Assembly: GCA_030141585.1 (NCBI GenBank)
Contig: JAQIFP010000031.1
Location: 6,227-54,208 of the forward strand
DNA: 47,982 bases
Origin: Ophryocystis elektroscirrha
Lineage: Eukaryota > Apicomplexa > Conoidasida > Neogregarinorida > Ophryocystidae
Direction of reading: 5' to 3'
The notes under the pieces are model-generated. The model worked only from the letters and a program-made list of their open reading frames with translations. It did no database searches and had not been told where the DNA came from. The translations under genes were made by a program, and so were the position numbers. Shown in pieces: positions 24,681-38,589 of the stretch (within the stretch, counting starts at the first letter, position 1; each line of letters starts with the position of its first letter).

Positions 24681-25165
24681 ATGTTAGTTTGATAAACTAA
24701 TACGATTTTACTCAAAAAAGTGGCATGAAGAGCTAAATTTAAACAAAATTCCTATACAGGTACACTTATACTTATATTTATCTTGTACTCTATTAGATTT
24801 ACGTATAATTATTATATATATTGATTAGGTGAGACTATTACAATTATTTTTGTGTAAGATTATATATAATGCTTAATAATCTGTTTAAAAGATATAAAAA
24901 CTTTTTGCTATAATAAATATCACAAATTTTATCATAAATATATCATCTAATAATATATAACAAATTATTGAATATTTTTAGTGCAGTTTTACATAATATT
25001 TGGTTATTATGTATATATATACAGTTATATCAAGGATTCATAATTTATAGAATAATCAAATAACAAATAAAGCTATAAAATATAAAAATTGATACTTCGT
25101 GATTTGATAATAGGTTTTTAATAAAATCTCTTAGACATTTTTAGTTATAAGAGATGGAATTTGTT
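24681..25165. other. Intergenic region upstream of calpain
   Basis: About 485 bp between the RRN7-like stop and the calpain start, same strand. AT-rich, with nothing I can call as a gene. It presumably contains the calpain promoter. Confidence 0.35.
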
Positions 25166-25716
25166 TTAAGTATTAGAGGCTAATTTTTGTCTATGGAAAT
25201 ACTGCTGAGGGATTTCTGATAAAAACAGCCAGCTTTCTAAACTGCACATAGCTGTGTGTAATAAACGATGGTTTTCGTCAAAAAACGAAGCAATTCTTTT
25301 GAGTAAAATAGTCAGAGGTAATGGAAACCGGAGCTCTGACAATTTTATATAAAAAATGACAAGAATACCGTCATAGGGAGAATCTTTGGGCATATTCCGA
25401 GTTGTGGAGTCCATGGGGTGGTAATTTACAGTAGGCATTGGAAATTCTTGAGTATTACAGCACAATTGTTCCATATAAGTCGCCTTATAAACACATGGTT
25501 TTTTTTAATCATCTACCTCTAGTAAATTTCTTTGGATTCTAATTTCTTCTTCGTCTATGTTATCTGCGTATATTTCATCTTGATCCTCTAACTCAAAATG
25601 GATATTATTTGCAATTTTGGCTTTCACATCGTTAGAAATACGGCTGTCATTAAACGGAGATTTATTTATGGTTGCGCAATGTAATAAATTTCTAAAATAT
25701 AATATATAAAAAAAAA

Positions 25717-25756
<40 letters not shown>

Positions 25757-26426
25757 TATATATATATTTATTTATATATTTTTAAATTTATGCAATGACG
25801 TCTACGCAAATAAATTAATTATTTATTACTCTGCAACATTTTTCCATCTGCCTTTGTTAAGCCCAGGTCTATACAGCCAAACACCAAGCTCATGAATAAT
25901 TTGGTTTTTCCTAATATTTGTTGCTTGAGGCCATTCATCAATTGAGTGTAGCCAACTATCTGTGGAATCAAGCCATCCAGGGATGCGAGCGTAATTGACA
26001 AAGCTCTAAATAAAAAGAGTTTTTATATAAAAGGTTAATTACACGGAACAATTCTTGACCTGTCGGTAATAAAGATAATAACTCTTGTACTGGAGGATGT
26101 AAACATGAATTTGATTCTTTTCTGTATTCCTGGTTAAAATACTCTTTGAATAATTGCTCGGGAATGCATTCATTTACATAAGGGTTTGTATTATCCATTA
26201 TATATCCAGACAAAAAAGTAGGTTGCGAAGAATTATACTGAATATAAGCAATTATAAATGATAATTTAAACTTGTATCAAGATACATGTTAATTGCATAT
26301 ATTTTTTATGTAGTACTTTTTATCAGTTATAGACTAAGTAACGCTGAACAATAAATTTACTTATATTGTGTATATTTAAATGATGCATATTATTATTACC
26401 TTTATATATATTTATATGGATAATAT

Positions 26427-26472
<46 letters not shown>

Positions 26473-27115
26473 GATTATTTTAATTATGCAATTCATCAAT
26501 AAAATATTAAATAATTTAACTGATAATTAATAATATATATTATAAAAATATATATAGCTATACCTTTTTCAATAACTCGATATATAAGTTTTTGAAGCGG
26601 AGTTTGAGCCAATTAAGAGCAGAAATACCTGCTTCAATGACACTTTCGTTTTTAGCAGAAAATAGTTTTCTTTTATTTTTTTGGCAGACTACCCATGAAT
26701 TTTGTTGATAATCGAAAAAAAAAGACTCAGATTTTGTTTCAGAGACCGGTCTATATATATGGCAGCTATCTGTAAAATTATTATTATAAATAATATATAA
26801 ATTACTAATTTTTTCTGAAGTCTGTACTCCCGGAAATCCTATTGGATTATATACAAATATGGGCCACAATGTGCGGCACACAATTAACGTGGCACATGCA
26901 ACCGTTATCAAGCTGCTATACGGACCGCAGTATCCATAAATTTCATCAGCTGCATAAGAGGTTTGTTTTGTTATTTCTCCGTAATCGTTCACATAACAGG
27001 TTAAAGGGGACGCTATTGTATCCAATAAACTGAAAAACGTATTAACATTAGTACAGTAACTCAAATTTAGTTCTATTTTTGTACAAGAATTGTATTTTTT
27101 TTTTATTATAGTATG

Positions 27116-27173
<58 letters not shown>

Positions 27174-27198
27174 CATGTATATCTATGTACTATTAATT

Positions 27199-27246
<48 letters not shown>

Positions 27247-30200
27247 ATTATATATGTATTTATATATAATTATATATGTATTTATATATTTATTAGGTGA
27301 TATGCGCATTTTGGAATAATAAAGCTTTTTATTTTGTGCTCATATTAATTCAAAATTGTTATTACTTAATTATCATTGGCTGTATATAAGTGGGAAGATA
27401 GCAGTGATGTAGAAGCCGTGCTATTAATTGGCGATAGCAAAATGGCGCTAATGTTATCCCTAACTGTTTCACTGATATTAGAGTAGTTTCTAATTTTTTT
27501 GGCTTCAAGAATTCCTGAAGTAATAAAATCGAGCGATCTCTCATTATAAGATCAGGTAAGTTAGCAGCTTTCAAACGAGTCGCATGGAATTTATCTATTA
27601 TTCCACTTGCTTCAAATAGCCATTGAGGAATTGAAGAAGTTGCATGCGTTATAGGAATATATCCTTTATTAATCCAACGACAAATGTCCGAAGCAGTTAC
27701 AGCTAATAATTTTATATAATTATTTCAATATATTAAGTACATGCGTATACATATATATATGTATATACATCTATCTAAATTTATATGTATATCTGTATAT
27801 CTATATCAAAAGTATGTACTTTTTAATAATACTTTATATATATACATATATATATGTATGTATATGTATATTTATGTATATATATGTATATATATGTATA
27901 CATATGTGTATGTACACGTATATGTATATGTATATATATGTATAAATATGTATATATACGTATATATATGTATATATATGTATATATATGTATATACATG
28001 TATATATATGTATATATAGCATTATATATATGATTTTTTATATAGTATTTAATATAGTATTATAGACAAATATGTGTATATATATAGTATAATTTATTTA
28101 TGAGTATTAGATACCATGTCGAGTATTTATAAGACCCATCCAAATTATAGTTATAATTAAGTTTAAGTCAATAGGAGGTGGTTCTGCCAATTATTTATTA
28201 ATTAAATAATTTTACCAATTAGTGTTTCTTTAATTAAACGTGTATTCAGTAATGTTATGTTGGGCGTAGACAGCAATCTATATATCTGCAAGTATAAGAT
28301 TTCTTAATATTATTGAACCAATATATAATCAAAGATGCTTCATATTTGTACCTCTCTAATGAGTATAGCACGGGATTCAGAGTTTTTTGGGGCTTTCAAA
28401 AATGAAGCTTTTACAATAGGGAGAGTTTTTATTTCTTTTTTGGAACCATACAAGAAGGTAAAATGAACAAGTTCTTCAAAAATCTGCTCATTTGATAAAA
28501 ATTTATCGGTTGAAACGGTGGGAGTTTTTATATATTGTTGAAATAAAGCAAATTCTTTATTGATATTGGATTCAGAAGGTAATTTTGACTTAAATTCAAG
28601 TAATGTATCTATTGGAGATTTCACACTTCTGTAACTCCAAGCATCCAATTGATCAAATGGATCTAATCTTTTGAATTCCAACAATTGTAATTCATTATTT
28701 TCTTTTTCTTTTTCTTTTTTTTTTTTTTTTTTTTTTATAACTGAGGTTTTATATAAGTCAAGAAGTTTATCTATAACGGAATCTTCTTCAGTATTTATTT
28801 GAACAAGAGGGTACGGATTAGTTTTGAGTCTGTTTTCAATATGTAAATGAAAAAATATGCGTTCAATAAATGCAGCACTTGATATTTCATGCTTTACTTG
28901 AGGCAAATTGAAGTAAAATTTGGGTGTTACTTGAACAATACTAGCATTATTAGTGAATGCAGAAAATGCAGGTTTTAAGGACAACCCCAAATTAGTCCAA
29001 TATTCTATGCCAGCTTGTATATCTGCGTCTTTTTTGCATAGCCTCGAAAGGATATTAGAGGATATAGAAGAAGCTTTTAGTAAAATATTTATTTGTTCTT
29101 TATAATCTTTGTCAGATTTCAAATTGTCGAGTAAAGTGTCTGTTTTTTTTTTTGCTTTTATATATTTTGTGCTGTCTTCTTTTTCTTTCTCATTTTCAAC
29201 AGATGGTAAAAAAAGTAAATTATTCAAACAATTATCAGTTATATTCAAAGATTTAAATAACCTTCTTAACTCAATGAGATTTGCAATAAAATCATGTTCA
29301 TATATCATATCAATCTATAACTCAAATATATATTTTTATTAAGTTTACTTGCCATCTGTAGTCTACAAGACTACCTGTCTGAGTAGCATAAGGAAGATTT
29401 TTTTTTTTTTTTAGTTTACATATATACGTAAGCAAACCTAGATTTTTTTTTTTTTTTTTTTACTTTCTTACTTGAACCCAAATTACGTTCTTTAAGTAAT
29501 ACAGAAAACAATTTTAAAGGAAACCCTAAACGAGAGGGTTCAATATATACAGATTGATATTTTGATTTAGATATTTCAGGATTAGCTCTCAAATATTGAG
29601 GGGTACGATAAAAATGAGAAATTTTGTTTGGTTTTTTTTTTTTTTCAAAAGAAATTCCCAGTTCTTTTTCGCAAGCTATTTCATAACGAGAACGGACATC
29701 CAATTTCGGTCTTAATTCTTTGTGAGTACTTTTTATATACAAATTTGTTACAGTGTTTTCTATTTTCATATCTGCAAGATTTATGGCATTATCTGATAGC
29801 AAACATGGAACATCAGTTGGTTTTGCTTCAATGATTGCTTTTGACAAATTGTCTTCACTTAAAGAATTTTCCCACGGGGAAAGATTTGTTGGAACCGGTT
29901 CATTTTGAGAATCAGTATCATTATTTTCTATATGACCTAAAAAAAAAATTAATAAAAAAAAAAAACTCCTCACATGGAAGAATAGTGTCAAAATTATTAT
30001 TGCCTTCATCAAAATAACCAAATTTACTAGTTTGAGAGGAAATAGAAGACATTGTTTTAGGAGTATTTTGGGAAGATATTTTAACCAGAGTTTCCTTTGA
30101 TCCTTTATCATAAAAAGGTGCTATTTTTTGAAGATAATTTATTCGATCTAACTCCATTTTTTGAATAACGGCTTTTACTTCAATAGGTAACGAATTATCT

Positions 30201-31161
30201 TCGAATATATCGCGTATATCAACTTTTGGTATTTTTGGACAATACAAACGTTTATATCTAAATTATATTATTATTAATATATATATCAAATGGTATATAC
30301 TATAGCTATATATATATATATATATATATTGATAAAATATTTTTTAAGAATATTATAAATTTTAATTAAAATTTATTTCATATATATATATATATAACCT
30401 AAAATAATATATATATATATATATATATATATTAACTATATTTTTTTTATAATAATATAAATTATTAAATAAAATTTATGTCATATATATATATATATAT
30501 ATGTATAAAACATATTATTATATAATAATAAAAATTTGAATAAAAATAAATGTCACATATATATATATATATATATGTATAACTATTATTATTGGTAAAT
30601 TATATCAAATATCTAATTAAAAGCATAATAAGTTTTAATTTACGCATATTTATAGATTTAATAAAGATTACCCTATCTTTTGGCCTTTTCGTGAATAAGG
30701 GGCAAAAAGTGTTTGGGTAGGAAAGTCAGACTCAACACAGTATTTCAGTATACTAAACCATATCTGTATACGGATTATATAAAAAAAGAAACTATACTTT
30801 TCTACACTCGATTTCGAGAGACTCTGGAAACTTCTTTTTTTCGACTAAGTCTGATATACAAAACTGCATTATATTAATTTAATCGTATTACTAACTTTTA
30901 ACATTTCTTGTAATGCTCTTAAAAAATCACGCTCCGAAGGAGCTTTAGCATTCCATTCAGTTTCAAAGGGTATTTCATCTTCATTGTCTTCGTAGTCTTC
31001 ACTGTCTGATTTCGCTTTTCTGACTCTTTTTCCCTATATTACATATTGCAGTTTCATTATATTAAATTTATCAATATATATATATATATATAACAATGTT
31101 TATATCATATGTATACTATTTTTATTATATAAAATTTATATTTTTGTATTAATATATATTA

Positions 31162-31200
<39 letters not shown>

Positions 31201-31983
31201 GATCTTAATACATTATAGACAAAACCATTAATTAATTGATGATGAATAAATGTTATATATTACATTATATATCTAATAAATAACAAGCACTGAACTTCTT
31301 GCTAACTATATATTTTACACAATACGGTATACATCTCAGTATACCGTATATATATATATATACGGACAGTATATTGTATTCGAAATAATGTAACTATGCG
31401 GTGCATATCTGGAAATACCTTAGTCACACTAGCGATGGATTTGTTTCTTATAAAAATTTTGTTTTGACTATTATCGAAATTAAATTCCTCTTCATCTCTA
31501 GATCATGAAAAAAAAATAAACATGACAAATCTCCCGCCCCATACAAATTATATGCATTATAAACAATTTATATATATATATATATTTAAATATACAAAAA
31601 AGAGATTTATGTATATATATAATCATAGATTTATTCTTTAATGTATTCTAAATTATATATATTAATATGTGTAATTATGGATGTTTCAAATGATTATATG
31701 TTGAATAAATATAATTTATAAAGAAATTTATTACTTAGAAATTTTACACTTATTCTAATAACAAATTATGAAATTTTACATTTATTTATCATTTTATGTA
31801 ATTTAAGACTATGCATGAAATTTTTTTTTTATATAGTATATTTAAGAACTATTAGAACAGAGCGCACCTGCCTTCTTCGCGATAGTCTTGTTGCTGTACT
31901 CCACAGTCTTGGCAAATAAAATAACCGCTGTCATCTTTAAAAAAAGGTTGATTGCTAAGACAATTTTCACAAATTGTCATCAT
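25166..31983 (-). CDS. RRN7/TAF1B-like RNA polymerase I initiation factor (TFIIB-related)
   Basis: TFIIB-related core factor that recruits RNA polymerase I to rDNA promoters in the nucleolus. Sixteen exons join with consistent phase (31983-31868, 31497-31419, 31033-30896, 30863-30798, 30763-30672, 30257-29974, 29936-29472, 29437-29349, 29314-28352, 28285-28216, 27702-27366, 27029-26564, 26237-26043, 26005-25830, 25691-25517, 25483-25166), about 1340 residues. The N-terminus is a zinc ribbon, CENC then CQDCG. Next come an acidic segment, [14 protein letters not shown] and [12 protein letters not shown], the expected post-ribbon helices. A cyclin-like region includes [19 protein letters not shown], typical of RRN7/TAF1B. 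Known homologues are about 500-600 residues, so this one is greatly expanded, including Lys-rich runs encoded by long poly-T tracts. The start is either the Met-Met at 31983 or lies inside the adjoining N gap. Confidence 0.78.
26425..26466. repeat. (TA)n run in RRN7 intron
   Basis: Pure TA run of about 40 nt between exons 27029-26564 and 26237-26043. Confidence 0.75.
27119..27292. repeat. Long (TA)n microsatellite cluster in RRN7 intron
   Basis: Two long TA runs plus TATATGTATT-type units between exons 27702-27366 and 27029-26564. Confidence 0.8.
27738..28020. repeat. TATATATG octamer minisatellite in RRN7 intron
   Basis: Alternating TATATATG/TATACGTA units give many near-identical octamers in the intron 27703-28215. 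Open frames of Tyr/Ile repeats on both strands are products of this repeat. Confidence 0.82.
30290..30590. repeat. Cluster of TA tracts in RRN7 intron
   Basis: Four similar blocks, each a TA run followed by an AT-rich spacer with TAAATTATTAAA or TAATAAAAAT-like sequence, suggest tandem duplication of a unit of roughly 70-80 bp in the intron 30258-30671. Confidence 0.6.
31322..31349. other. Hairpin-forming inverted repeat in RRN7 intron
   Basis: Perfect 11-bp arms ATACGGTATAC (31322-31332) and GTATACCGTAT (31339-31349) around a 6-nt loop, in the intron 31420-31034 read on the minus strand. The arms contain GG/CC pairs, unusual in these introns. Confidence 0.6.
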
Positions 31984-32083
31984 NNNNNNNNNNNNNNNNN
32001 NNNNNNNNNNNNNNNNNNNNNNNNNNNNNNNNNNNNNNNNNNNNNNNNNNNNNNNNNNNNNNNNNNNNNNNNNNNNNNNNNNN
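31984..32083. other. Assembly gap (100 N)
   Basis: Exactly 100 undetermined bases, a conventional placeholder for a scaffold gap of unknown size. It abuts the first codon seen of the RRN7-like gene, so that gene's true start and promoter may be missing. Confidence 0.97.
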
Positions 32084-32341
32084 AAAGCATATTTAGTAAA
32101 CATTGCATTTATTTTTTTCAAAAACTGGATGGGGGTTTATAAAGATAAAGAATAATTGTGCAAATATATATAATAAATAAATGTTCTAAATTTTCATGAG
32201 TAATTTTAAAGCGTAAATTAAAATATTGTGTATTTTTTAATATTTAAATTATATATATAATAAAAAAATAAGAATTAACAGGTGATTAAAATAAACCTAT
32301 GAACTATAAATGATTATTAATTATTGGATTGAATAATTCAA

Positions 32342-33058
32342 ATGTTACGTCGGCTACGTCAAGTAAAGGCAATTCGGGAAAAATATTTTGTGAATGTTCA
32401 AGTTCAGCAAATAGTGTATCGTACTCCCGTAACTCAAGAAGCATCAATACACTTTTTAAGGGGTGTGTGAAAATATGTAAAATTTTTTATATAGGTAACA
32501 ATCATATAAGACCCACAAATTATTTTGTGATAAAAAAGCACAAAGCTGCTAATACAAATTTAGACTATAAATTTTCTCTTCCAATCACATTATTTAAATA
32601 TAACTCTAAAGATACATATGCACCTAAAATCGCTAAACTTTTGGTATGCACTTTTACGCTATATCAATATCACTTTATATTAAGTTCTTAGGTTGCACAT
32701 ATAGGCTCATGTTAACAGTGTAATTACTAAAAAAAAATATTTATATTAAATATATAATATTTTTTATAATATATAAACAATATCAATTATTATGGTTTTT
32801 ATATATATATGGTTTCTTATTTAAACATATAGTTCTAATATAAAATGTATGTGATTATTTAAGCTTTCTATTATACATCGTAATTGTCCTAGATATTAAT
32901 CTAAGCTATGATAATCATGCTGCTTATATTGTTTCTAATTTATTATAATAAGTGTTTTTTATGTATATGTAAGGTATCTATATATTGATTAGCACCAGGT
33001 GAATAAAAAAAAATAATTAATAGATACATTCAATATATAATTAATATATTATAATATA

Positions 33059-33095
<37 letters not shown>

Positions 33096-33640
33096 CATAA
33101 TATATAATATATATATATATACTACTATTAGAATTAAATTGTATAAATTATACTATATGTGTAAGATAAAAACATTCTAAGAATTAAAATCATATATTTT
33201 AAGGTTACAAACACAAAATTTGAGGTCTTAGGAGAAAGCAAAATTGACTTATCTAATTATGTATTAGAAGGTCAAACAAAAGAAGGGGTGTATTTATCAG
33301 TCAACTTGATGAAATCTTTAGACCCAAATGTAATTATATTTAGATTAAATAAAGTGTAATATCTAAAAACCGTGGCTTCCAAATAACATTAGCATAATAC
33401 GCTAAATATGTCAGTAATTTATGCTCTTATAGCATCAATTCTTCTATGGTGCATATATATACATTAACTTAGTAATATACTAATTGTATAATGACTATAG
33501 TACCTTAAAAATGCATAAGTTTATACATGTGAGTAGTATGGAAATAATTTATGTCATAAATTGAGCTTTTTTATTGCAAATGTTGATAGGCATATTTAAT
33601 GGTGCACATACAACTTGTAGCTCTGGACAAACCAAAGTAA
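32342..33640 (+). CDS. Small NT-C2 (EEIG1/EHBP1-type) domain protein
   Basis: Four exons join in frame: 32342-32462, 32495-32643, 33204-33329 and 33590-33640, giving 148 residues. The fold resembles the N-terminal C2 domain of EEIG1/EHBP1 proteins, a beta-sandwich thought to bind membranes or lipids. Diagnostic pieces are the opening KYFVNVQVQQIVYRTP and IHFLRG, then FSLPITLFKY, and FEVLGESKIDLSNYVLE, the conserved 'G-x-x-x-I-D-L-S-x-Y' strand. The protein is little more than the domain itself, whereas animal members carry long extensions. The first codon used, Met-Leu-Arg-Arg, gives a basic start. An alternative without the last splice would end at 33359. Divergent from the RRN7-like gene across the N gap and convergent with GluRS, 118 bp away. 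Confidence 0.72.
33052..33122. repeat. (TA)n tracts in NT-C2 intron
   Basis: TA-rich runs in the intron 32644-33203. Nothing else is visible in that intron. Confidence 0.7.
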
Positions 33641-33758
33641 TTCCATGGAATATTCATTCTCAACCATTTTATCCAAGCTTTAAAATAAACTCCGTTGAGT
33701 AAAAGTTCGTATTTTTACTTTTTTTTTAATCAATACTTAATAGAGAAAATTTAAAAAC

Positions 33759-34201
33759 TTAGCCTTTAATTAATTGAGCTGCATCTACTTGAGTTTTCAC
33801 AACTGACATTGCTTTCATTTTTCCGTCCTATTTTTTTTTAATATGTTAATTAACTTACTGGTATTTTCACAAAAACTCCTAAGTTGACACTTGTGGCTTT
33901 TTTGTCATATCGGAAATACCCTCTCCGCTCAAACTGTAAAAAGTCACCTATTCAAATAAAAATATTCATAAATACTACATCAATCAACTTTAAGTGCATT
34001 AATCATTATTCTTAAAACAAAAAAAAAACACAAAAGAGTATTTATCAGTGATAATTGCTTAATATTTATTTTACTAGCATTGATATCATAAAATACGTAT
34101 ATATGTCTGTATGTTATGATACAAACATAATTACTAAAAAATAAATGATTCAAAAATAACTACATATACGTACACATACTTATGTGCAGGTACTCATGTA
34201 G

Positions 34202-34257
<56 letters not shown>

Positions 34258-34736
34258 CATTTTGACTGCTTTATATATTTATATGTATGTAACGTAAAAT
34301 ATACCTTGATTTAACACATCGATCCCTGAATCCGCTACAGCATAAGTGTCGAACCTAGAGTTGATATTACAACACTTTTCTAAAACGTCATCTTCTTCTA
34401 ATTTTTTTTTGGTAATCAAGTTGCTATACTCTCTTAAAATAATGGTGGGTGTTTTATCATTTCTAGAAACCCAATGAATTTTCTTTTTTGTTTTTTTAAA
34501 ATCTCCCTCAGGGTTTAATTCCATTATTATACTTTGCAAATTCTTAGAGTTTGCAAAATTCATTTTTTTTACTATTGCGTTACACCAATGCATCAAGGTT
34601 ATCTGTGTAATATAAAAAATGTTTGCTGTTATTCAATTTAAATAATTATATATACATATATATATAGATACATATATTATTATGATATTAATATGACTAT
34701 ATATATATATATATGCATATAGATATATAGTTTTCA

Positions 34737-34769
<33 letters not shown>

Positions 34770-36094
34770 TTGCTATTATTATTATAATTGTATATATATT
34801 ATGTATATGCTATTATTATTATAATTATATATATATTATATATATTCTATCATAATCATTATTATTATGTTATTATCATTATATATATATATATATATAT
34901 TATGTTTTTGCACATATATAAATATATATGACAATTATATAGAATTATTTATATATACAAATGTGTTTAAATAAACGGAATTTTAGATGATTTTTCCATA
35001 TTAGCTTACTTCTTCTCCAACATTTAAACCTATGGCGTCATCTAAATCAATGTGTATAGTTTTCGAGAAGTGTTTTAAAGTTGTCCCTACATCAGGGTTT
35101 TTAGCATGCAAGGAAATAGCTTTTTGAAAAGATTTATCTGGCCCGTTCACTAAAGTGACCAGAACAGATTCTGAAGCTGAGACTGCCATGAACCTGGGTA
35201 TGACTGGATCTATAATTTGTTTGTTTATTGCCCATAGTTTGTCCCATTCCATTAAATTAACATTTTTAGACGGTCCTTGTTCTAATATAAACTGCAGTAA
35301 AGCTTCTACTTTTAAGCCTCTTCTGATCATTCCTCGAACTGTTGGCATCCTTGGATCATCCCATGACTCGACGATGCCCTTATCAACGAACCATTGTAGT
35401 TTACGCTTTGACAATAAAGTATTAACGAAATTTAATCGAGAAAATTCGTATATAGAGACAGGTTTTAGCTCACAAGAATTTATCATCTGATTTACACAGT
35501 TTAATGCGAATTTGACGTAAAATGTTATTTAATGCAGTTTCCATACAAATACAAAAATAAGTACATTTTTCACTTCAATGTAGCATTATATATATATCTA
35601 TATGAAAATGTATATAAAAATATATATAAAACTATATATACAACTAAATTTTAATCTATATATATAACTATGTAAATGACCATATAGGAAACTATATAAA
35701 TATTTATATATACAACAATATATATAATATATAACTAAATATACAACTATATATGCAGCTATAAATTCAACTATATAAGTAACTATATATATAACTGTAT
35801 ATAAAACTATATATATTACCATATACATAACTATACATACAGTTATATTTACAACTATATATATGACTGTATATATAACTATATATATAACTATATATAT
35901 AACCATATATATAACTATATATATAACTATATGTATAACTATATATATGACCATATATATAACTATATATATAACTATATATATAACTTTATTTACAACT
36001 GTATATATATTTATATATATGCATAGATATGTTCACATATATATATATACGTACTCAGGTATCTAATTATTATTTATATATGTACGTATAAATT

Positions 36095-36134
<40 letters not shown>

Positions 36135-38490
36135 AAATTTATACAGACACATCTCGCACATATTTACAATCATATGAATATATACGGATATATAAAATGT
36201 TTGCTTACTCACTATAATACATTATTTGATGCAAATATTAATTTATGAATCTAATTGTTTATACGCAACATCAGCTATATTTATACCCATTGATATTGTG
36301 GAATGCGATCCGAATATTCATTTGCACGCATTGCGTGGGTTACTCCCTCCAAAGAATCAACTATAGGACACGCAAAATCATAAGTAGGGTATCTTTTGTA
36401 TTTGAACCCGTGTATGTGATGAGGAATATCTGTAATGCATCTGTATATTACTGGATCTCTCATGCATTTATTTTTAGATTCATAATCTATTTTGGCTCGA
36501 ACGCAAAACTTTAAACCTTCAGGACTTCCCTAAAACCATAAAAATAAACAAGCCTGTATTGATCAGTCTGCTCTATGTGGTTATCAAAAACAAATAAAAC
36601 ATTATTTCTAACTAATATAAACAAAAAAAATTAATCACAATAATTTAATACATATTATACATAAACACATATTATAAATAAATATATATTATATTTATAT
36701 TTATATTATAAATATATTTATATAATAAATATTATATTTAAGTTAAATATAATTTATCAAATATAATTAAATACTTATTATATATATATATATATATATA
36801 TATTATAAATAATAAAATAAAAAATATAATCAAACATGAAATATAATTAAACGTAAAATGTAATTAAATAATTATTATAAACATATATAATATGAGTAAT
36901 CTATATAAAATATAATTATATATAATATATTATTAGATATAAAGTGTGATTAAATATGAAAATATATATATATATTTATAAACGTGAGCTATAAATAATT
37001 ATAAATTACAAATAAAATATATATTAATATATATATATATATATATATAAATTCAAATGTATGTATTTTTTGAGCTATATAATAAAATAATTACTTCCTC
37101 CATTTGTTTCCAATGAATTAAATTTTGTTCCACAGTAGCATCTCTATATTGACTTTTGATTCCTTCAGTACGTTCTTCTCTCATACGTTCAATGGGTGTG
37201 TCATCCAAATAAGCCAAACCTATTTTATCTTATAACGATATATATATACACCTCTTCTAATAAGAGTTTCGCAGTGTTTTTCTAAGACGTCAAAATAGTC
37301 AGAAGTGTGGCTGTAAAAATTAGTTTCTACGCCTAGGAGTTTTAAGTCTTCTTTGATAGCATTTTCAAACTCCATATTTTCTCTGGCAGGGTTTGTATCA
37401 TCAAACCTATACGAATTTTTTGTAGGCAGTACAGATCCACTTACCGTACAAGTAATTTCCCTTGATACATTTTTACGTAGTAGTTGTTCAATAAAACAGC
37501 TTTTGCGTGTCCAATATGCAAATAACCAGACGGTTCAGGTGCAAATCTTGTAACGACTTCTCCATGAACTGCACATTCTAATCGATTGTTGTAATTGCTT
37601 TCTTTTTTAGGTGGCTTTTTTTTTTTTTCTTGCTGACTATGATCTACGTTTTTTGACATAACTTTATCTTTATTTGTCTTTTTTGCATTATTTTCATGTT
37701 GTGTTGCTGCTCCCCCCTCAGTGTCATTTTTTTTTTTATTTTTAGCTTGAGAGTTGCTTGAAGACTCATTTACCTATTAAAATATAATTAAAATTTAATA
37801 TGTACTTTTGGATTTTCCAGCACTTCAAATTTTCTTGTGAGAGATATTATGCTTGTTCGAGGAAAATTAACTAGCATAAAATTATACCAACGTACTATAT
37901 TGGGATACTTCTCTATAAATTGAACATAATACATGTTTAAAGATACTATATAATATAATAATATTATAATACTATATATATGTATATATTACATATATAT
38001 TATATATGTAACATATATACATATATATTATATATGTAACATATATACATATATATTGTATGTCTGAATGTATGTCTAAATATATATTTAAACACATGTC
38101 TGAGTATATATATATATAATGTAAATTATCCATCTAAATACATATATTTTATATATCTAAATATATGTCCATTTACGGGAAATGTTTCTATTAGAGGCCG
38201 TATATTGCAGTAAGTCATAAATTTATACCGTTTTTGTATAATTGATAATATATACAAGTCTGCTTTGTTAGAACAAAGAATATAACTTAATATAGTTGAA
38301 AGCTTCAAAAGATAGACATTTTATATATTTATTCGTTAATTTATGAATTATTATATTAATTTACAAAAAATTATATCGAGATACATATATACATACATTA
38401 TATATCTGAATATATATATATAGAGAGAGAGAAAGAAAATTATTAAAAATATTATATAAATTTGCAGTGTTTATAAGTATAACAGGAAAA

Positions 38491-38528
<38 letters not shown>

Positions 38529-38537
38529 GAAATAATA

Positions 38538-38589
<52 letters not shown>

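Noticed and set aside
27741..28022. Repetitive Tyr/Ile open frames on both strands
   Set aside because: Translation of the TATATATG octamer array in an RRN7 intron.
29109..30017. Phe/Ser-rich plus-strand open frames
   Set aside because: Antisense of Lys- and Glu-rich RRN7 exons with poly-T runs; no independent coding signal.
33330..33359. Stop at 33359 as the end of the NT-C2 gene
   Set aside because: Using the GTAATT donor at 33330 and the acceptor before 33590 restores a strand-like C-terminus (AYLMVHIQLVAL) typical of the domain. I keep the read-through as an alternative only.
35598..36066. Val-Ile-Tyr repeat protein and its antisense Thr-Ile-Tyr counterpart
   Set aside because: Both are translations of the AACTATATAT minisatellite inside a GluRS intron.
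36245..36514. Plus-strand open frame
   Set aside because: Shadow of the GluRS exon 36529-36287, which has clear family motifs such as the [16 protein letters not shown] block.
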